NCBI GenBank assembly: GCA_964372215.1
Contig: CAYJQC010000019.1
Span: 1 to 64,000, forward strand
Reading direction: 5' to 3'
From: DAIMFL01 sp964372215
GTDB taxonomy: Bacteria; Pseudomonadota; Alphaproteobacteria; Dongiales; Dongiaceae
Length of the DNA: 64,000 nucleotides
Shown one piece after another: positions 18,744 through 26,775 of the stretch; position 1 is the stretch's first letter; the number at the start of each line of letters is the position of its first letter. A program made the translations under genes and the position numbers. Under the pieces are notes generated by a model. It was not told where the DNA came from and did no database searches. It was given only the letters and a program-made list of their open reading frames with translations.

Positions 18744-20048
18744 ATGAGCTTGTCCGGAATCTTGGCGCAACTCGTCGCGCTCATCGGCGCGGCGATGATC
18801 CTGTGGCGCCGGCTGCGGGGCGCCCCGCGCGAGGCCGCCTGGGGCGACACGCCGGCGATCCCGCCGGCAAGGCCCCAGGGCAGCCTGCCGACCCTCAAGA
18901 TGCCGACGGCGAAGGGCTGGGCGCCCGGCCGGACGCCGGTGGCCGCGCCCGGGCTCAGGGTCAACGCCTTCGCCGCCGGCCTCGAGCATCCGCGCTGGAT
19001 CCACGTGCTGCCCAACGGCGACGTCACCGTCGCCGAGGCGCTGTTCACCCCAGGCGGCGTGCGGAGCGTGTTCGACTACGCCATGGAGAGCACGATGAAG
19101 CGCGCCGCCGCCATCGGCGACAGCCCGAACCGCATCACGATCTTGCGCGACGCCGACGGCGACGGGGTGGCGGAAACCCGAGAAGCCTTCCTGGAGGGGC
19201 TGAACCAGCCCTTCGGCATGGCGCTCCTCGGCGACAGCTTCTATGTCGGCAACACCGACGGCATCGTCGCCTTTCCCTACCAAGCAGGCCAAACCCGCAT
19301 CACCGCGCCCGGGCGCAAGGTGACGGCGTTCAAGCCCGGCGGCCATTGGACGCGCAGCCTGCTCGCCAGCCCCGACGGCGCCAGGCTCTATGCCGGCGTC
19401 GGCTCGCTCACCAACATCGGCGACGAGGGGATGGCGGCCGAGGAAGGCCGCGCGGCGATCTACGAGCTCGACCTCGCCAGCGGCGCGTCCCGCATCTTCG
19501 CCGGCGGCCTGCGCAACCCCGTCGGGCTGGCGTGGGAGCCGACGACCGGCGCGCTGTGGACCGTGGTGAACGAGCGCGACGGCCTCGGCGACGAAACGCC
19601 GCCCGATTACCTCACCTCGGTCAGGCAAGGCGGCTTCTACGGCTGGCCCTATTGCTACTGGGGCAAGACGGTGGACGGCCGGGTGAAGCAGGACGCGGCC
19701 CTGGTCGCCACGGCGCTCACCCCCGACTACGCACTCGGCGGCCACACCGCCTCGCTTGGCCTGTGCTGGCTTCCGGCCGGCACGCTCCCCGGCTTTCCCG
19801 ACGGCATGGCGATCGGCCAGCACGGCTCGTGGAACCGCAGCACGCTCAGCGGCTACAAGGTCGTGTTCGTGCCGTTCGCGGACGGCCGCCCGTCGGGCCC
19901 GCCGCGCGACATCCTCGGGGGATTCCTCTCGCCCGACGAGCGCGTGTCCTACGGAAGGCCAGTCGGCGTCGCGATCGGCCCCGACGGCGCGCTGCTGGTC
20001 GCCGACGACGTGGGCGACGTGATCTGGCGGGTGACCGGGGCGGGGTAG
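18744..20048 (+). CDS. PQQ-type sugar/sorbosone dehydrogenase-like beta-propeller protein
   Basis: This 434-residue protein has an N-terminal hydrophobic anchor (about 5-22) and a beta-propeller resembling the soluble glucose dehydrogenase/L-sorbosone dehydrogenase family. Landmarks are GLEHPRWIHVLPNGDVTVAE, DADGDGVAETREAFLEGLNQPFG, GLRNPVGLAWEP, the QGGFYGWPYCYWG block and QHGSWNRSTLSGYKV. Members are periplasmic and many oxidise sugars with PQQ, but the substrate and even PQQ dependence cannot be shown here. GGAGG at 18733-18737 is placed well for the ATG at 18744. It follows the ABC exporter by 100 bases and may belong to the same unit. The propeller is complete up to the stop, after which the accessory island begins. 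Confidence 0.85.
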   Translation: MSLSGILAQLVALIGAAMILWRRLRGAPREAAWGDTPAIPPARPQGSLPTLKMPTAKGWAPGRTPVAAPGLRVNAFAAGLEHPRWIHVLPNGDVTVAEALFTPGGVRSVFDYAMESTMKRAAAIGDSPNRITILRDADGDGVAETREAFLEGLNQPFGMALLGDSFYVGNTDGIVAFPYQAGQTRITAPGRKVTAFKPGGHWTRSLLASPDGARLYAGVGSLTNIGDEGMAAEEGRAAIYELDLASGASRIFAGGLRNPVGLAWEPTTGALWTVVNERDGLGDETPPDYLTSVRQGGFYGWPYCYWGKTVDGRVKQDAALVATALTPDYALGGHTASLGLCWLPAGTLPGFPDGMAIGQHGSWNRSTLSGYKVVFVPFADGRPSGPPRDILGGFLSPDERVSYGRPVGVAIGPDGALLVADDVGDVIWRVTGAG

Positions 20049-20060
20049 GAGTGACGGCGG

Positions 20061-20377
20061 GGCGAGGGCCTGGTCATCCACCGCCCGCGCACCCAGCCCG
20101 CCATCGCCAGATGGATCAACTGCCCGACCGGCGCGACGTTCCTGTGGCACCAGGAATTCGGCGGTAAGGACGACGGCGACGCGGGGGCACGGCTGCACAT
20201 CAAGCAGGTCTTCGCCCGCCCGGTGTGGCCCGAGCCGACGACCACGGCGCCTTCGTGCCTATCGACCCGATGATGCCCTCGCACCTGTTCGGCGCCTTCC
20301 CGGACGGGGTCACGCCCCAGCGCGAGAGATTGAAGGAGGCGGTGGAGGGACGAGGGGATTCTTGGTGGTACATGTGA
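20061..20377 (+). pseudogene. decayed coding remnant with a frameshift
   Basis: Two adjacent stretches in different frames look like protein-coding sequence. The first, from about 20061, reads LVIHRPRTQPAIARWINCPT and continues past HQEFGGKDDGD to RPVWP; the second, from about 20235 to the stop at 20375-20377, reads DDHGAFVPIDPMMPSHLFGA and ends GDSWWYM. Neither half has a start with a ribosome site, and joining them needs a frame change near 20230-20240. I do not recognise the parent gene. A sequencing error is an alternative to real decay. Confidence 0.45.
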
Positions 20378-20380
20378 ATG

Positions 20381-20409
20381 TTGACGCGACAGGTTTATCG
20401 TCCTATAAG
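20381..20409 (+). promoter_or_regulatory. strong sigma-70 promoter driving a short terminated transcript
   Basis: TTGACG (20381-20386), a 17-base spacer and TATAAG (20404-20409) match the consensus at 10 of 12 positions. This is one of the best sigma-70 promoters in the window. The predicted start is near 20416, with a strong terminator about 100 bases downstream. Confidence 0.85.
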
Positions 20410-20415
20410 GAAATG

Positions 20416-20522
20416 TTTCCTGGGAGTGTCCGCATAGACTATCGCGGACGCCACACCGCGAAGCTCTAGCGCTAGTCTCGAAGAGGCCCGCCCGGCATCG
20501 CCTGGCGGGCCTTTCGCGTTTT
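20416..20522 (+). ncRNA. candidate small RNA or attenuator leader
   Basis: The interval between the promoter at 20381-20409 and an intrinsic terminator defines a transcript of about 105 bases without a convincing reading frame. It would fold into a hairpin with GTCCGCATA (20428-20436) pairing to TAT-C-GCGGAC (20440-20449, one bulged C), a small palindrome CTAGCGCTAG, and the terminator hairpin. It does not resemble 6S RNA, SRP RNA, RNase P or tmRNA. Because the next gene starts 87 bases beyond the terminator, the transcript may instead be an attenuated leader for that gene. Confidence 0.6.
20484..20522 (+). terminator. intrinsic terminator of the candidate small RNA
   Basis: A 9-bp perfect stem, AGGCCCGCC (20484-20492) with GGCGGGCCT (20504-20512), encloses a loop in which GG and CC can also pair. 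It is followed by TTCGCGTTTT. Confidence 0.85.
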
Positions 20523-20608
20523 CCATCTCACCTTTTCATGGCGCGCCAGCCCAGCCTTCACGCCGATCGCGTAGAGGGGTGCAGGTGTGCGCCTGAATGG
20601 AGACCCAC

Positions 20609-21763
20609 ATGGCCATTCCTTCAGTCCCGCCCACGCCGCAGTTCGGCTCGACCAACTGGGCTGCGGAAGAAATATATCGCCTGCTCGACAGACAGGAACG
20701 CGTATCTGAGATGCGGCGCGCGCGTGCTCTCGGTCGACGCCCTCCAAATGCGTTGACCGACTACGGGAACATTCCCTTCGCCGACCTTCTGACGCTGGTC
20801 TACGCCGACAAGGTGAAGCCCGTAGGCGGGTCAATGAACAAGGCGGAGTTTGGTCCGAGTGCCGGACCCTGGGCAATCAATCAGCCAGCCATATCACCGG
20901 TACCACCACCCTCCATAAACTCGCCGGGTCTCGGTCCCCCGCCTCCTGCGCCCCAGCGCCTGGGCCGCGAAGCCACGGCGCTCAATCTCATGCGCGGATA
21001 CACGGGCGACAAACACGCGGACAGGGTTCATCCCAGGTATTTCCCGAGAACGAGTGGCCTCGGCGACGAAGTCGCGAGAAGGCAATTCGATCGGGCGTCA
21101 GCATTCGGATACTACGACGACGACATACGGAGCCCCGCCGATTCTCGCGTCGACACCGTCGTCGAAGAACCAGCGCATCCTGCGACAGAGACTGACTGGC
21201 TGTGGCGCATTATGCATCCCTTCGGCGACTTCCCGCCCGACCTTACGGTGCGGGCAGCCGATGGATATGCATCGGGCGCGGCAGTCGCACGCTTCATCAT
21301 CGACGAGTTTGCGGCCGCCGGCATCATCACTTCCGAGCTGCCGGGCACGACTGAGGACAACCGCGACATCATCCAAATGGTTCAGGAGGAGGTTCGTGCC
21401 TGCGGCAAGGAGGCCAAGCATCTCGCCGGCGCCGACCTGAAGGAGCGCATCCTGCGCGACGAGAGTGGCAAGCTCCTGGGCAGCCGGCGCCCGGACGGCA
21501 CGCTGGGGATCGGCGACCCAGAGAATCCAGAGTACATCTTCGACTTCAATACGGTGGACGTCCGTCCCAGCCAAGGCAATCGTCTGACCACAAGGGAAGA
21601 TATCGCGCGGCTGGCAATACTGGTTTTGAAGGCGAGGATAGACGAGTTGCGGATCTCGTATTTTGCGGTCTATCCAAAGTCCAAGGGGAAGGATCGCAAG
21701 AAGTGGCGTGAGGAGATCCGGCCCTTGGTCCGGGCGGCTGTCCGCGCCTGGCTCAACTGTTGA
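20609..21763 (+). CDS. hypothetical protein, modular, possible nuclease-toxin-like C-terminus
   Basis: This 384-residue protein is not recognised as a named family. It has no signal peptide or membrane segment. Residues 90-125 are a Pro/Gly-rich linker, the centre is acidic, and the C-terminal third (about 260-384) looks globular. The C-terminal segment GSRRPDGTLG followed by YIFDFNTVDVRP loosely resembles the spaced acidic motifs of PD-(D/E)xK nuclease-type toxin domains, although the usual lysine is missing; this is a weak inference. GGAGA at 20599-20603 sets the ATG at 20609 over an in-frame ATG at 20597. Codon use is less GC-biased than in neighbouring housekeeping genes, suggesting acquisition. 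It is followed 86 bases later by another unknown gene on the same strand, the layout of a toxin-immunity pair. Confidence 0.75.
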   Translation: MAIPSVPPTPQFGSTNWAAEEIYRLLDRQERVSEMRRARALGRRPPNALTDYGNIPFADLLTLVYADKVKPVGGSMNKAEFGPSAGPWAINQPAISPVPPPSINSPGLGPPPPAPQRLGREATALNLMRGYTGDKHADRVHPRYFPRTSGLGDEVARRQFDRASAFGYYDDDIRSPADSRVDTVVEEPAHPATETDWLWRIMHPFGDFPPDLTVRAADGYASGAAVARFIIDEFAAAGIITSELPGTTEDNRDIIQMVQEEVRACGKEAKHLAGADLKERILRDESGKLLGSRRPDGTLGIGDPENPEYIFDFNTVDVRPSQGNRLTTREDIARLAILVLKARIDELRISYFAVYPKSKGKDRKKWREEIRPLVRAAVRAWLNC

Positions 21764-21849
21764 ACGCCCCGGCATGAAAGGCGGTCGGGATGGCGCGCGT
21801 CCTCGCGTTGCGTCATCCTGATCGCGGGAGAACGACGGGGAGGCGATCC

Positions 21850-22512
21850 ATGTGCGAGTTGGTGACAAACAATCGGCGCCGGTCGCGTCAAGCCGTCATG
21901 GGCAACGAGGACAACGCGGCGTTGACCGAACTCCTGCGCCAGAAGGTGTCGCCGCTCCAGTTCCTCGACGTGGACTTCAACGCGCGCACGATCCGCGAGC
22001 TCGACTCCCTGGTGGATGAGTCCGCGCACTCCATCCACGTCACCAGCCCAGAGCCCGGCGACCGCGGCCTGGAGGAGCTGGCGCAAGTGCTGCGTCAGGT
22101 GAAGCACGAGGTGCAGTTCTGGAAGAAGCTGCCGCGTCGGCAGTTCCTGTACCTTCCCCTGCGCGGGTTCCGTAAGGGCTGGTCGCGGCCAAGGGAGAAG
22201 GGAGGTATCGAGGTCGAGGTTTCCGTCGAAGCCTTCTTCCATTTCGTCTATGACAAGGACGACCCGGTGGCCCACGCCTTCGCCGAGAAAATCCTGCGCC
22301 TGCTGAACAAGTTCCTGGTTCATCATTTCGCCGTCGTGAACGCCGAGACCGGGGAGGTGGTCCTGGAAATCCGAGAGGGGTCGTCACGCTGGGCTGGGCC
22401 CCACGTCGTCGAGAGCTGCCGGCGGACGCCGCGACGCTATCTCGACATATCGGCCGGCGCAGGTCCCAACGGCGAGATGCTCTGCATCGCGCCGTTGCCG
22501 GAGGGAAGCTGA
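21850..22512 (+). CDS. hypothetical protein, partner of the preceding unknown gene
   Basis: This 220-residue soluble protein is not recognised. It begins with a basic stretch (MCELVTNNRRRSRQA), then has a charged alpha/beta region with LDVDFNARTIRELDSLVDE, RQFLYLPLRGFRKGW and a segment FFHFVYDKDDPVAHAFAEKI. No signal peptide, membrane segment or catalytic motif is seen. GGGGAGG about 7 bases upstream supports the ATG at 21850; the frame is open from 21790 but without a ribosome site there. If the upstream gene is a toxin, this would be the natural immunity candidate, but no direct evidence exists. No gene follows for about 470 bases on this strand. Confidence 0.7.
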   Translation: MCELVTNNRRRSRQAVMGNEDNAALTELLRQKVSPLQFLDVDFNARTIRELDSLVDESAHSIHVTSPEPGDRGLEELAQVLRQVKHEVQFWKKLPRRQFLYLPLRGFRKGWSRPREKGGIEVEVSVEAFFHFVYDKDDPVAHAFAEKILRLLNKFLVHHFAVVNAETGEVVLEIREGSSRWAGPHVVESCRRTPRRYLDISAGAGPNGEMLCIAPLPEGS

Positions 22513-22546
22513 AACCGAGCTGGCCGACGGTTCCAGCCGCCGCCCT

Positions 22547-22729
22547 CTATCCCCGCAACCGCCCGCTCTTCGGATCGTAGGCCGGCTCGGCGATCACCTT
22601 GGCCTTGCGCCTCTCGCCCATGATGAGGGCATCGAGTTCGGTGCCGGGCGTGGCCAGCGCCGGCTTCACATAGGCGAAAACCAGGCTCTTGCCTGACGCG
22701 TGGTCATGGCCGCCTGGCGTTGCGACGCC
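22547..22729 (-). pseudogene. truncated 3' copy of a dimethylglycine-dehydrogenase-type gene
   Basis: The frame encodes about 60 residues from VGVATPGG to the terminal GRLRG and stop. By eye, 44 of 60 positions match the last 60 residues of the intact oxidoreductase at 24310-26733, and the DNA is also alike. Similarity stops abruptly near 22730, and nothing resembling the rest of the gene lies upstream. This is a leftover of a duplicated or paralogous gene. The remaining non-coding sequence from 22730 to 22980 shows no other feature that I can support. Confidence 0.85.
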
Positions 22730-22980
22730 AACGGTTGAGTCGGCCGCTGTGATGTCCAAAGCGCAAGCCGCGCGCGAAGCGTCCCGGAGAACGGCATGCC
22801 CGCGCGTGCATGTCGTCGTTCAGTCGAAGCGGTAAGTTCCAAGTGGCCAGGTTTCGCGCGCCGGCGCATCCTAGTCTCGTGCCCGGCAGGTGACGGCGAC
22901 TGCCCGTCCGCATGCGGCATCGCCGCCGGAAACGATCGACCATTTCTGAGTCCCGCAAACCCGCAATGGGGGGTTCCCGG

Positions 22981-23445
22981 ATGTCCACCATCTCGACGCG
23001 CCTCATCCTCGGCTTCGTTGCCGGCTTCCTCTCGCATGTGATCTTCCAGGGCGGGTTCGGCGCCATCCTGTACGCCGCGCACGTGCTGCCGGGCCTCTCC
23101 TGGAGCCTCGCGCCGGTGCCGCCCTTCGGCGTGCCGCTGACCCTGTCGCTGGGGTTCTGGGCCGGGCTCTGGGGCATCCTCTACGCCCTCATCGAGCCGC
23201 GGTTGACCGCCCGCCTGTCCTGGTGGCTGGGCGGGATCGTCTTCGGCTTCGCCCCGCTCCTCGTGTTCTGGCTCGTGATATTGCCGCTCAAGGGTGCCGG
23301 CGTCGGCGGCGGATTCCAGGCCGCCATGGTGCCGATCCATGTCGATTTCCATCTGATCTACGGACTCGGCGTGGCGGTCCTCTTTCGGATCGGCCTCGGC
23401 CTCGTCCAACGGCGCGGCGCGGCGCCGGCGACGCGCAACGGCTGA
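22981..23445 (+). CDS. small four-helix membrane protein, unknown function
   Basis: This 154-residue integral membrane protein has hydrophobic segments at about 8-32, 48-70, 80-103 and 115-140, joined by short loops. The N-terminus MSTISTRLILGFVAGFLSHVIFQ resembles a group of small uncharacterised alphaproteobacterial membrane proteins, but no function is known to me. The ATG at 22981 places the first helix right after a short polar N-terminus. An in-frame ATG at 22966 is the alternative, and a G-rich run lies between them. It lies in the accessory island between the truncated oxidoreductase remnant and a secreted-protein gene. Confidence 0.65.
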   Translation: MSTISTRLILGFVAGFLSHVIFQGGFGAILYAAHVLPGLSWSLAPVPPFGVPLTLSLGFWAGLWGILYALIEPRLTARLSWWLGGIVFGFAPLLVFWLVILPLKGAGVGGGFQAAMVPIHVDFHLIYGLGVAVLFRIGLGLVQRRGAAPATRNG

Positions 23446-23622
23446 TCGCGATCGCGTTGGGGCGGCAAAAGACGGCGGCCCCCGTCACGACGACGTGATG
23501 GGGCACGGCTTGCCTATGCCCGTCCATGATCGCAAGCTCGGCCCGACGAGCCGCTCACCGGGCGGATGCCGCCGAGGCTGACGACGGCTTGCGGGACGCG
23601 AACGCATGGAGGCAGGCAGAAG

Positions 23623-24267
23623 ATGTTGGCGACGATGCACAGGGTTCGCCGGCTCATGGCTTGCGTGCTGCCGGCAATCGGGCTGTTGGCCGTGAGCGGA
23701 CCGGCTGACGCCGAGACCGTGTTCAAGCCCGTGCCGACGCAATACATCGCGGTGCTGGGCGATCCCGGTGCGAGTGCCGGGACCGGCGCGGAGTCGTGGG
23801 GACTGTGGCGCCGGGATCCGGGGCCCCGGGGCGTGCGCTTGAGCAGCTACGAGGCCTTGCAGGCTGACGGCGGTGTCGCGCCGGCACAGTGGAAATTCGA
23901 CGGCGCGGACTGGTGGCTGGAGGAGAACGGCCTGATCATGGAGCCGCCGGCGTTCCCGATTCCCCCTGGCAAGTACGTCGTCACCGGCGGCCGCGAGACG
24001 ACCGCCGTCCTGACCGTTCATCCCAGGGGCGATGACGGCGTCCAGCATTGGGAACTCGACCAGGGCGCGACGCTCCACGACGTGACGCATCTGCGCTGCC
24101 GCTCGGCCCGCTACACACCGGCGGCGGGCGCCAATTCATGCTCCCCCGCCAAGGCGCAGATGACCGCCTTTCCCGTGGCCCCGGGGGCGGCGATGCCCCC
24201 GGTCGCGGGCTGCAGCAAGCAGGACTACGACGTGCTCATCGTGATCGGCATGGAAGTGGAGAATTGA
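23623..24267 (+). CDS. secreted hypothetical protein
   Basis: This 214-residue protein has a signal peptide: basic MLATMHRVRRLMA, a hydrophobic core and a cleavage site near GPADAETVF (about residue 31). The mature part contains a GTGAESWGLWRRDPGPRGV stretch, Trp-rich segments (KFDGADWWLEENG), PPGKYVVTGG, and three cysteines (one in HLRCRSARY, two near the C-terminus) compatible with disulphides. I do not recognise a characterised family. GGAGG at 23608-23612 supports the ATG at 23623; the ATG at 23635 is an in-frame alternative. It is convergent with the oxidoreductase gene that ends at 24310. Confidence 0.7.
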   Translation: MLATMHRVRRLMACVLPAIGLLAVSGPADAETVFKPVPTQYIAVLGDPGASAGTGAESWGLWRRDPGPRGVRLSSYEALQADGGVAPAQWKFDGADWWLEENGLIMEPPAFPIPPGKYVVTGGRETTAVLTVHPRGDDGVQHWELDQGATLHDVTHLRCRSARYTPAAGANSCSPAKAQMTAFPVAPGAAMPPVAGCSKQDYDVLIVIGMEVEN

Positions 24268-24309
24268 GCGCGGGATGCGACCCCGAGGTCGCATGTCGCG
24301 CGGCGTGCC

Positions 24310-26733
24310 TCACCCCCGCAACCGCTCGTTCTTCGGATCGTAGGCCGGCTCGGCGATCACCTTGGCGCGGCACTTCTCGCCCATGATGAGGACGTCGAGG
24401 GCGGTGCCGGTCGCGGCCAGCGTCGGCTTCACATAGGCGAAGGCGAGGCTTTTCTTGAGCCAGTGACCGTAGCCGCCGGAGGTGGCGACGCCGACGATCT
24501 TGTCGCCCTGGTACACCGGCTCGTTGCCGAGCACGTCGGCGTCTTGCGCGTCGATTTCGAGATAGGCGAGGGCGTAGGGCAGGGGCCTGGCGGTCCGCGC
24601 GTCGAGCGCCGACTTGCCGATGTAGTCCTTGTCCTTGGCGGCGAAGCGCGCCATGCCGGCCTCGAGCAATGTCAGCTCGGCGGTCAGCTCGGAGCCGTAG
24701 CCGCGATAGGCCTTCTCCATCCTGAGCGAGTTCATGGCGTAGAGCCCGAAATCGGCGATGCCATGGGGTTCGCCGGCCTTGCGCACCGCGTCGTACAGCC
24801 GGGCCAGGTCGGCCATCGGGCAATGCAGCTCCCAGCCGAGCTCGCCGACATAGGAGACGCGCAGTGCACGGCATGGCACGCCGGCGACCGCGATCTCCTG
24901 GCCGCTCATCCAGCGGAAGGCGTTGGAGCCGAGATCCGCGTCGGTGAGATTGCGCAGCACGTCGCGCGATTTCGGCCCGGCGACGACGAGGCAGCCGCGC
25001 TCCCGCGTCACCTCGGCGATCGCCACCTGCTCGCCCGGCTTCGCGCGCTGCAGCAGCATGTCCTTGTCGCGCGCGGCGGCCGCGGCGGCCGACAGCAGGT
25101 AGAAGCGGTCCGCGGCCAGCCGCGTGATGGTCGCCTCGCCCTCGATGAAGCCGTTCTCGTTCAGCCAGTGGGCCAGCACCACGCCGCCGTCGCGGCGCGG
25201 CATGCGGTTGGCATAGATGCGGTCGAGGAAGGTTGCCGCGTCCGGGCCGGTCACGTCGAACTTGGCGAAGCCGGAGAGGTCGAGCAGCCCGACCCGCTCG
25301 CGCACCGCCTTGCATTCCTCGGCCACCGCCGGGAACCAGTTGCTGCGGCGGAACGAGTACTTCTCGTCCGCGCCGTCCTGCGAGAACCAGCGCGGCCGTT
25401 CCCAGCCGAAGGTCTCACCGTACTGCGCACCGCGCTTCTTCAGCGTCTCGTACAGCCCGGTGGTCTTGACCGGCCTGCCGGGGTCGCGCTGCTCGCCCGG
25501 CGCGTGGCAGTGATACATGTGCTGGTAGTCGTCGATCGACTTCTCGCGGGTGTACTTGCCGGCGGCCCAGTCGCCGAACCGGCGGGGGTCGAACTCCAGG
25601 GTGTTGATCTCGGCTTGGCCGTGCACCATCCACTGCGCCAGGTACTTGCCGGCGCCGCCGCCCTGGCAGATCCCGATCGAGGCGCCGCAGGCCATCCAGT
25701 AGTTGGAAAGGCCGGGTGCGGGGCCGAGCAGGAAGTTGCCGTCCGGCGTGTGGGTGATGGCGCCGGAGATGACGCGCCGGATGCCGGCCTTGCCGAACAG
25801 CGGCATGCGCCGCGTCGCCTTCTCCAGGAACGGCTCCAGCCGGTCGAGCTCGGGCGGCAGCAGTTCCTGGTCGAAGCTCCAGGGCACGCCGTCGTCGAAG
25901 CAGGTCTCGGCGCCCGCGGTCTCGTAGGGGCCGATCAGCAGGCCCTTCTGCTCCTGCCGGAGATAGCAGTGCGAATAGGGGTCGCGCACCACCGGCAGCT
26001 CGGTGTCGAGCGCCTTCACCTCGTCGAGCGGCTCGGTCACCAGGTACTGGTGCACCATGTTGACGATCGGCACGCGCAGCCCGACCCACTGGCCGACCTG
26101 GTCGCAATAGCTGCCGGCGGCGTTCACCAAATGCTGGCAGACGATGTCGCCGGACTCGGTGAACACCTTCCATTCGCCCGAGGGCAGTTGCTTGGTGTCG
26201 GTGACGCGCACCCGGGTGATCGCCTTGGCGCCCAGGTTTCGCGCGCCGATCGCCATGGCCGTGGTGACGCTGGTCGGGTCGACATGGCCGTCGGTGAAGG
26301 TGCGCGCCCCGGCCTTGACGTCGAACGGATCGAGCAGCGGATGGACCCGGCGGATCTCCTCGGCGTCGATGATCTCGACCGGCGCGCCGACCTGCTTCAG
26401 CACGCCCTGGACGTAGCGGAACCAGTCGAGCTCGACATCGGTCAGCGCCAGCCGGATGCCGCCGCAGCCATGCCAGCCGGTGGCCTGGCCGGTCTCCTTC
26501 TCCAGCGCCGGGTAGAGCTGGGTGCCGTAGTAATGGATCTTCGCCATGTTGAGCGAGCCGATGAAATGCGGGCACTGGCCGGCGGCGTGCCAGGTCGAGC
26601 CCGAGGTGAGCTCGCCCTTCTCCACCAGCACCAGGTCGCTCCAGCCCTCCTTGGCTAGGTGGTACAGCAGGCTCACCCCGAAGATGCCGCCGCCGACGAT
26701 CACCACCCGTGCGTGGCTCGGAAGCTCAGCCAT
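24310..26733 (-). CDS. dimethylglycine/sarcosine dehydrogenase-type FAD oxidoreductase with GcvT domain
   Basis: This 807-residue two-part enzyme has an N-terminal FAD-dependent DAO domain (about 1-400, Rossmann motif VVIVGGGIFGVSLLYHLA) and a C-terminal GcvT-like folate domain (about 430-805). GSTWHAAG carries the histidine that covalently binds FAD in dimethylglycine dehydrogenase relatives. Such enzymes demethylate N-methylated glycine derivatives and pass the one-carbon unit to tetrahydrofolate; the exact substrate is uncertain. The GcvT half has the usual FDVTGPDAATFLDR, SYVGELGWELH and SLRMEKAYR blocks. An XRE-cupin regulator lies 42 bases upstream on the same strand, so the two form an operon. 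A truncated paralogous 3' end lies at 22547. Confidence 0.92.
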   Translation of the reverse strand: MAELPSHARVVIVGGGIFGVSLLYHLAKEGWSDLVLVEKGELTSGSTWHAAGQCPHFIGSLNMAKIHYYGTQLYPALEKETGQATGWHGCGGIRLALTDVELDWFRYVQGVLKQVGAPVEIIDAEEIRRVHPLLDPFDVKAGARTFTDGHVDPTSVTTAMAIGARNLGAKAITRVRVTDTKQLPSGEWKVFTESGDIVCQHLVNAAGSYCDQVGQWVGLRVPIVNMVHQYLVTEPLDEVKALDTELPVVRDPYSHCYLRQEQKGLLIGPYETAGAETCFDDGVPWSFDQELLPPELDRLEPFLEKATRRMPLFGKAGIRRVISGAITHTPDGNFLLGPAPGLSNYWMACGASIGICQGGGAGKYLAQWMVHGQAEINTLEFDPRRFGDWAAGKYTREKSIDDYQHMYHCHAPGEQRDPGRPVKTTGLYETLKKRGAQYGETFGWERPRWFSQDGADEKYSFRRSNWFPAVAEECKAVRERVGLLDLSGFAKFDVTGPDAATFLDRIYANRMPRRDGGVVLAHWLNENGFIEGEATITRLAADRFYLLSAAAAAARDKDMLLQRAKPGEQVAIAEVTRERGCLVVAGPKSRDVLRNLTDADLGSNAFRWMSGQEIAVAGVPCRALRVSYVGELGWELHCPMADLARLYDAVRKAGEPHGIADFGLYAMNSLRMEKAYRGYGSELTAELTLLEAGMARFAAKDKDYIGKSALDARTARPLPYALAYLEIDAQDADVLGNEPVYQGDKIVGVATSGGYGHWLKKSLAFAYVKPTLAATGTALDVLIMGEKCRAKVIAEPAYDPKNERLRG

Positions 26734-26775
26734 GTCAGTCTCTCCCTCTCGTCCGTCTCTTGTGCGTTCGTGTTC

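Noticed and set aside
20413..20469. An 18-codon ORF inside the candidate small RNA
   Set aside because: Its ATG overlaps the predicted transcription start, leaving no room for a ribosome site; codons do not suggest a regulatory leader peptide.
20381..20522. Known housekeeping RNAs (6S, SRP, tmRNA, RNase P) for the 20.4 kb transcript
   Set aside because: Length and the absence of each family's core motifs do not fit.
22730..22980. Further pieces of the truncated oxidoreductase upstream of the remnant
   Set aside because: I found no similarity to the intact gene beyond about 22730 in any frame.
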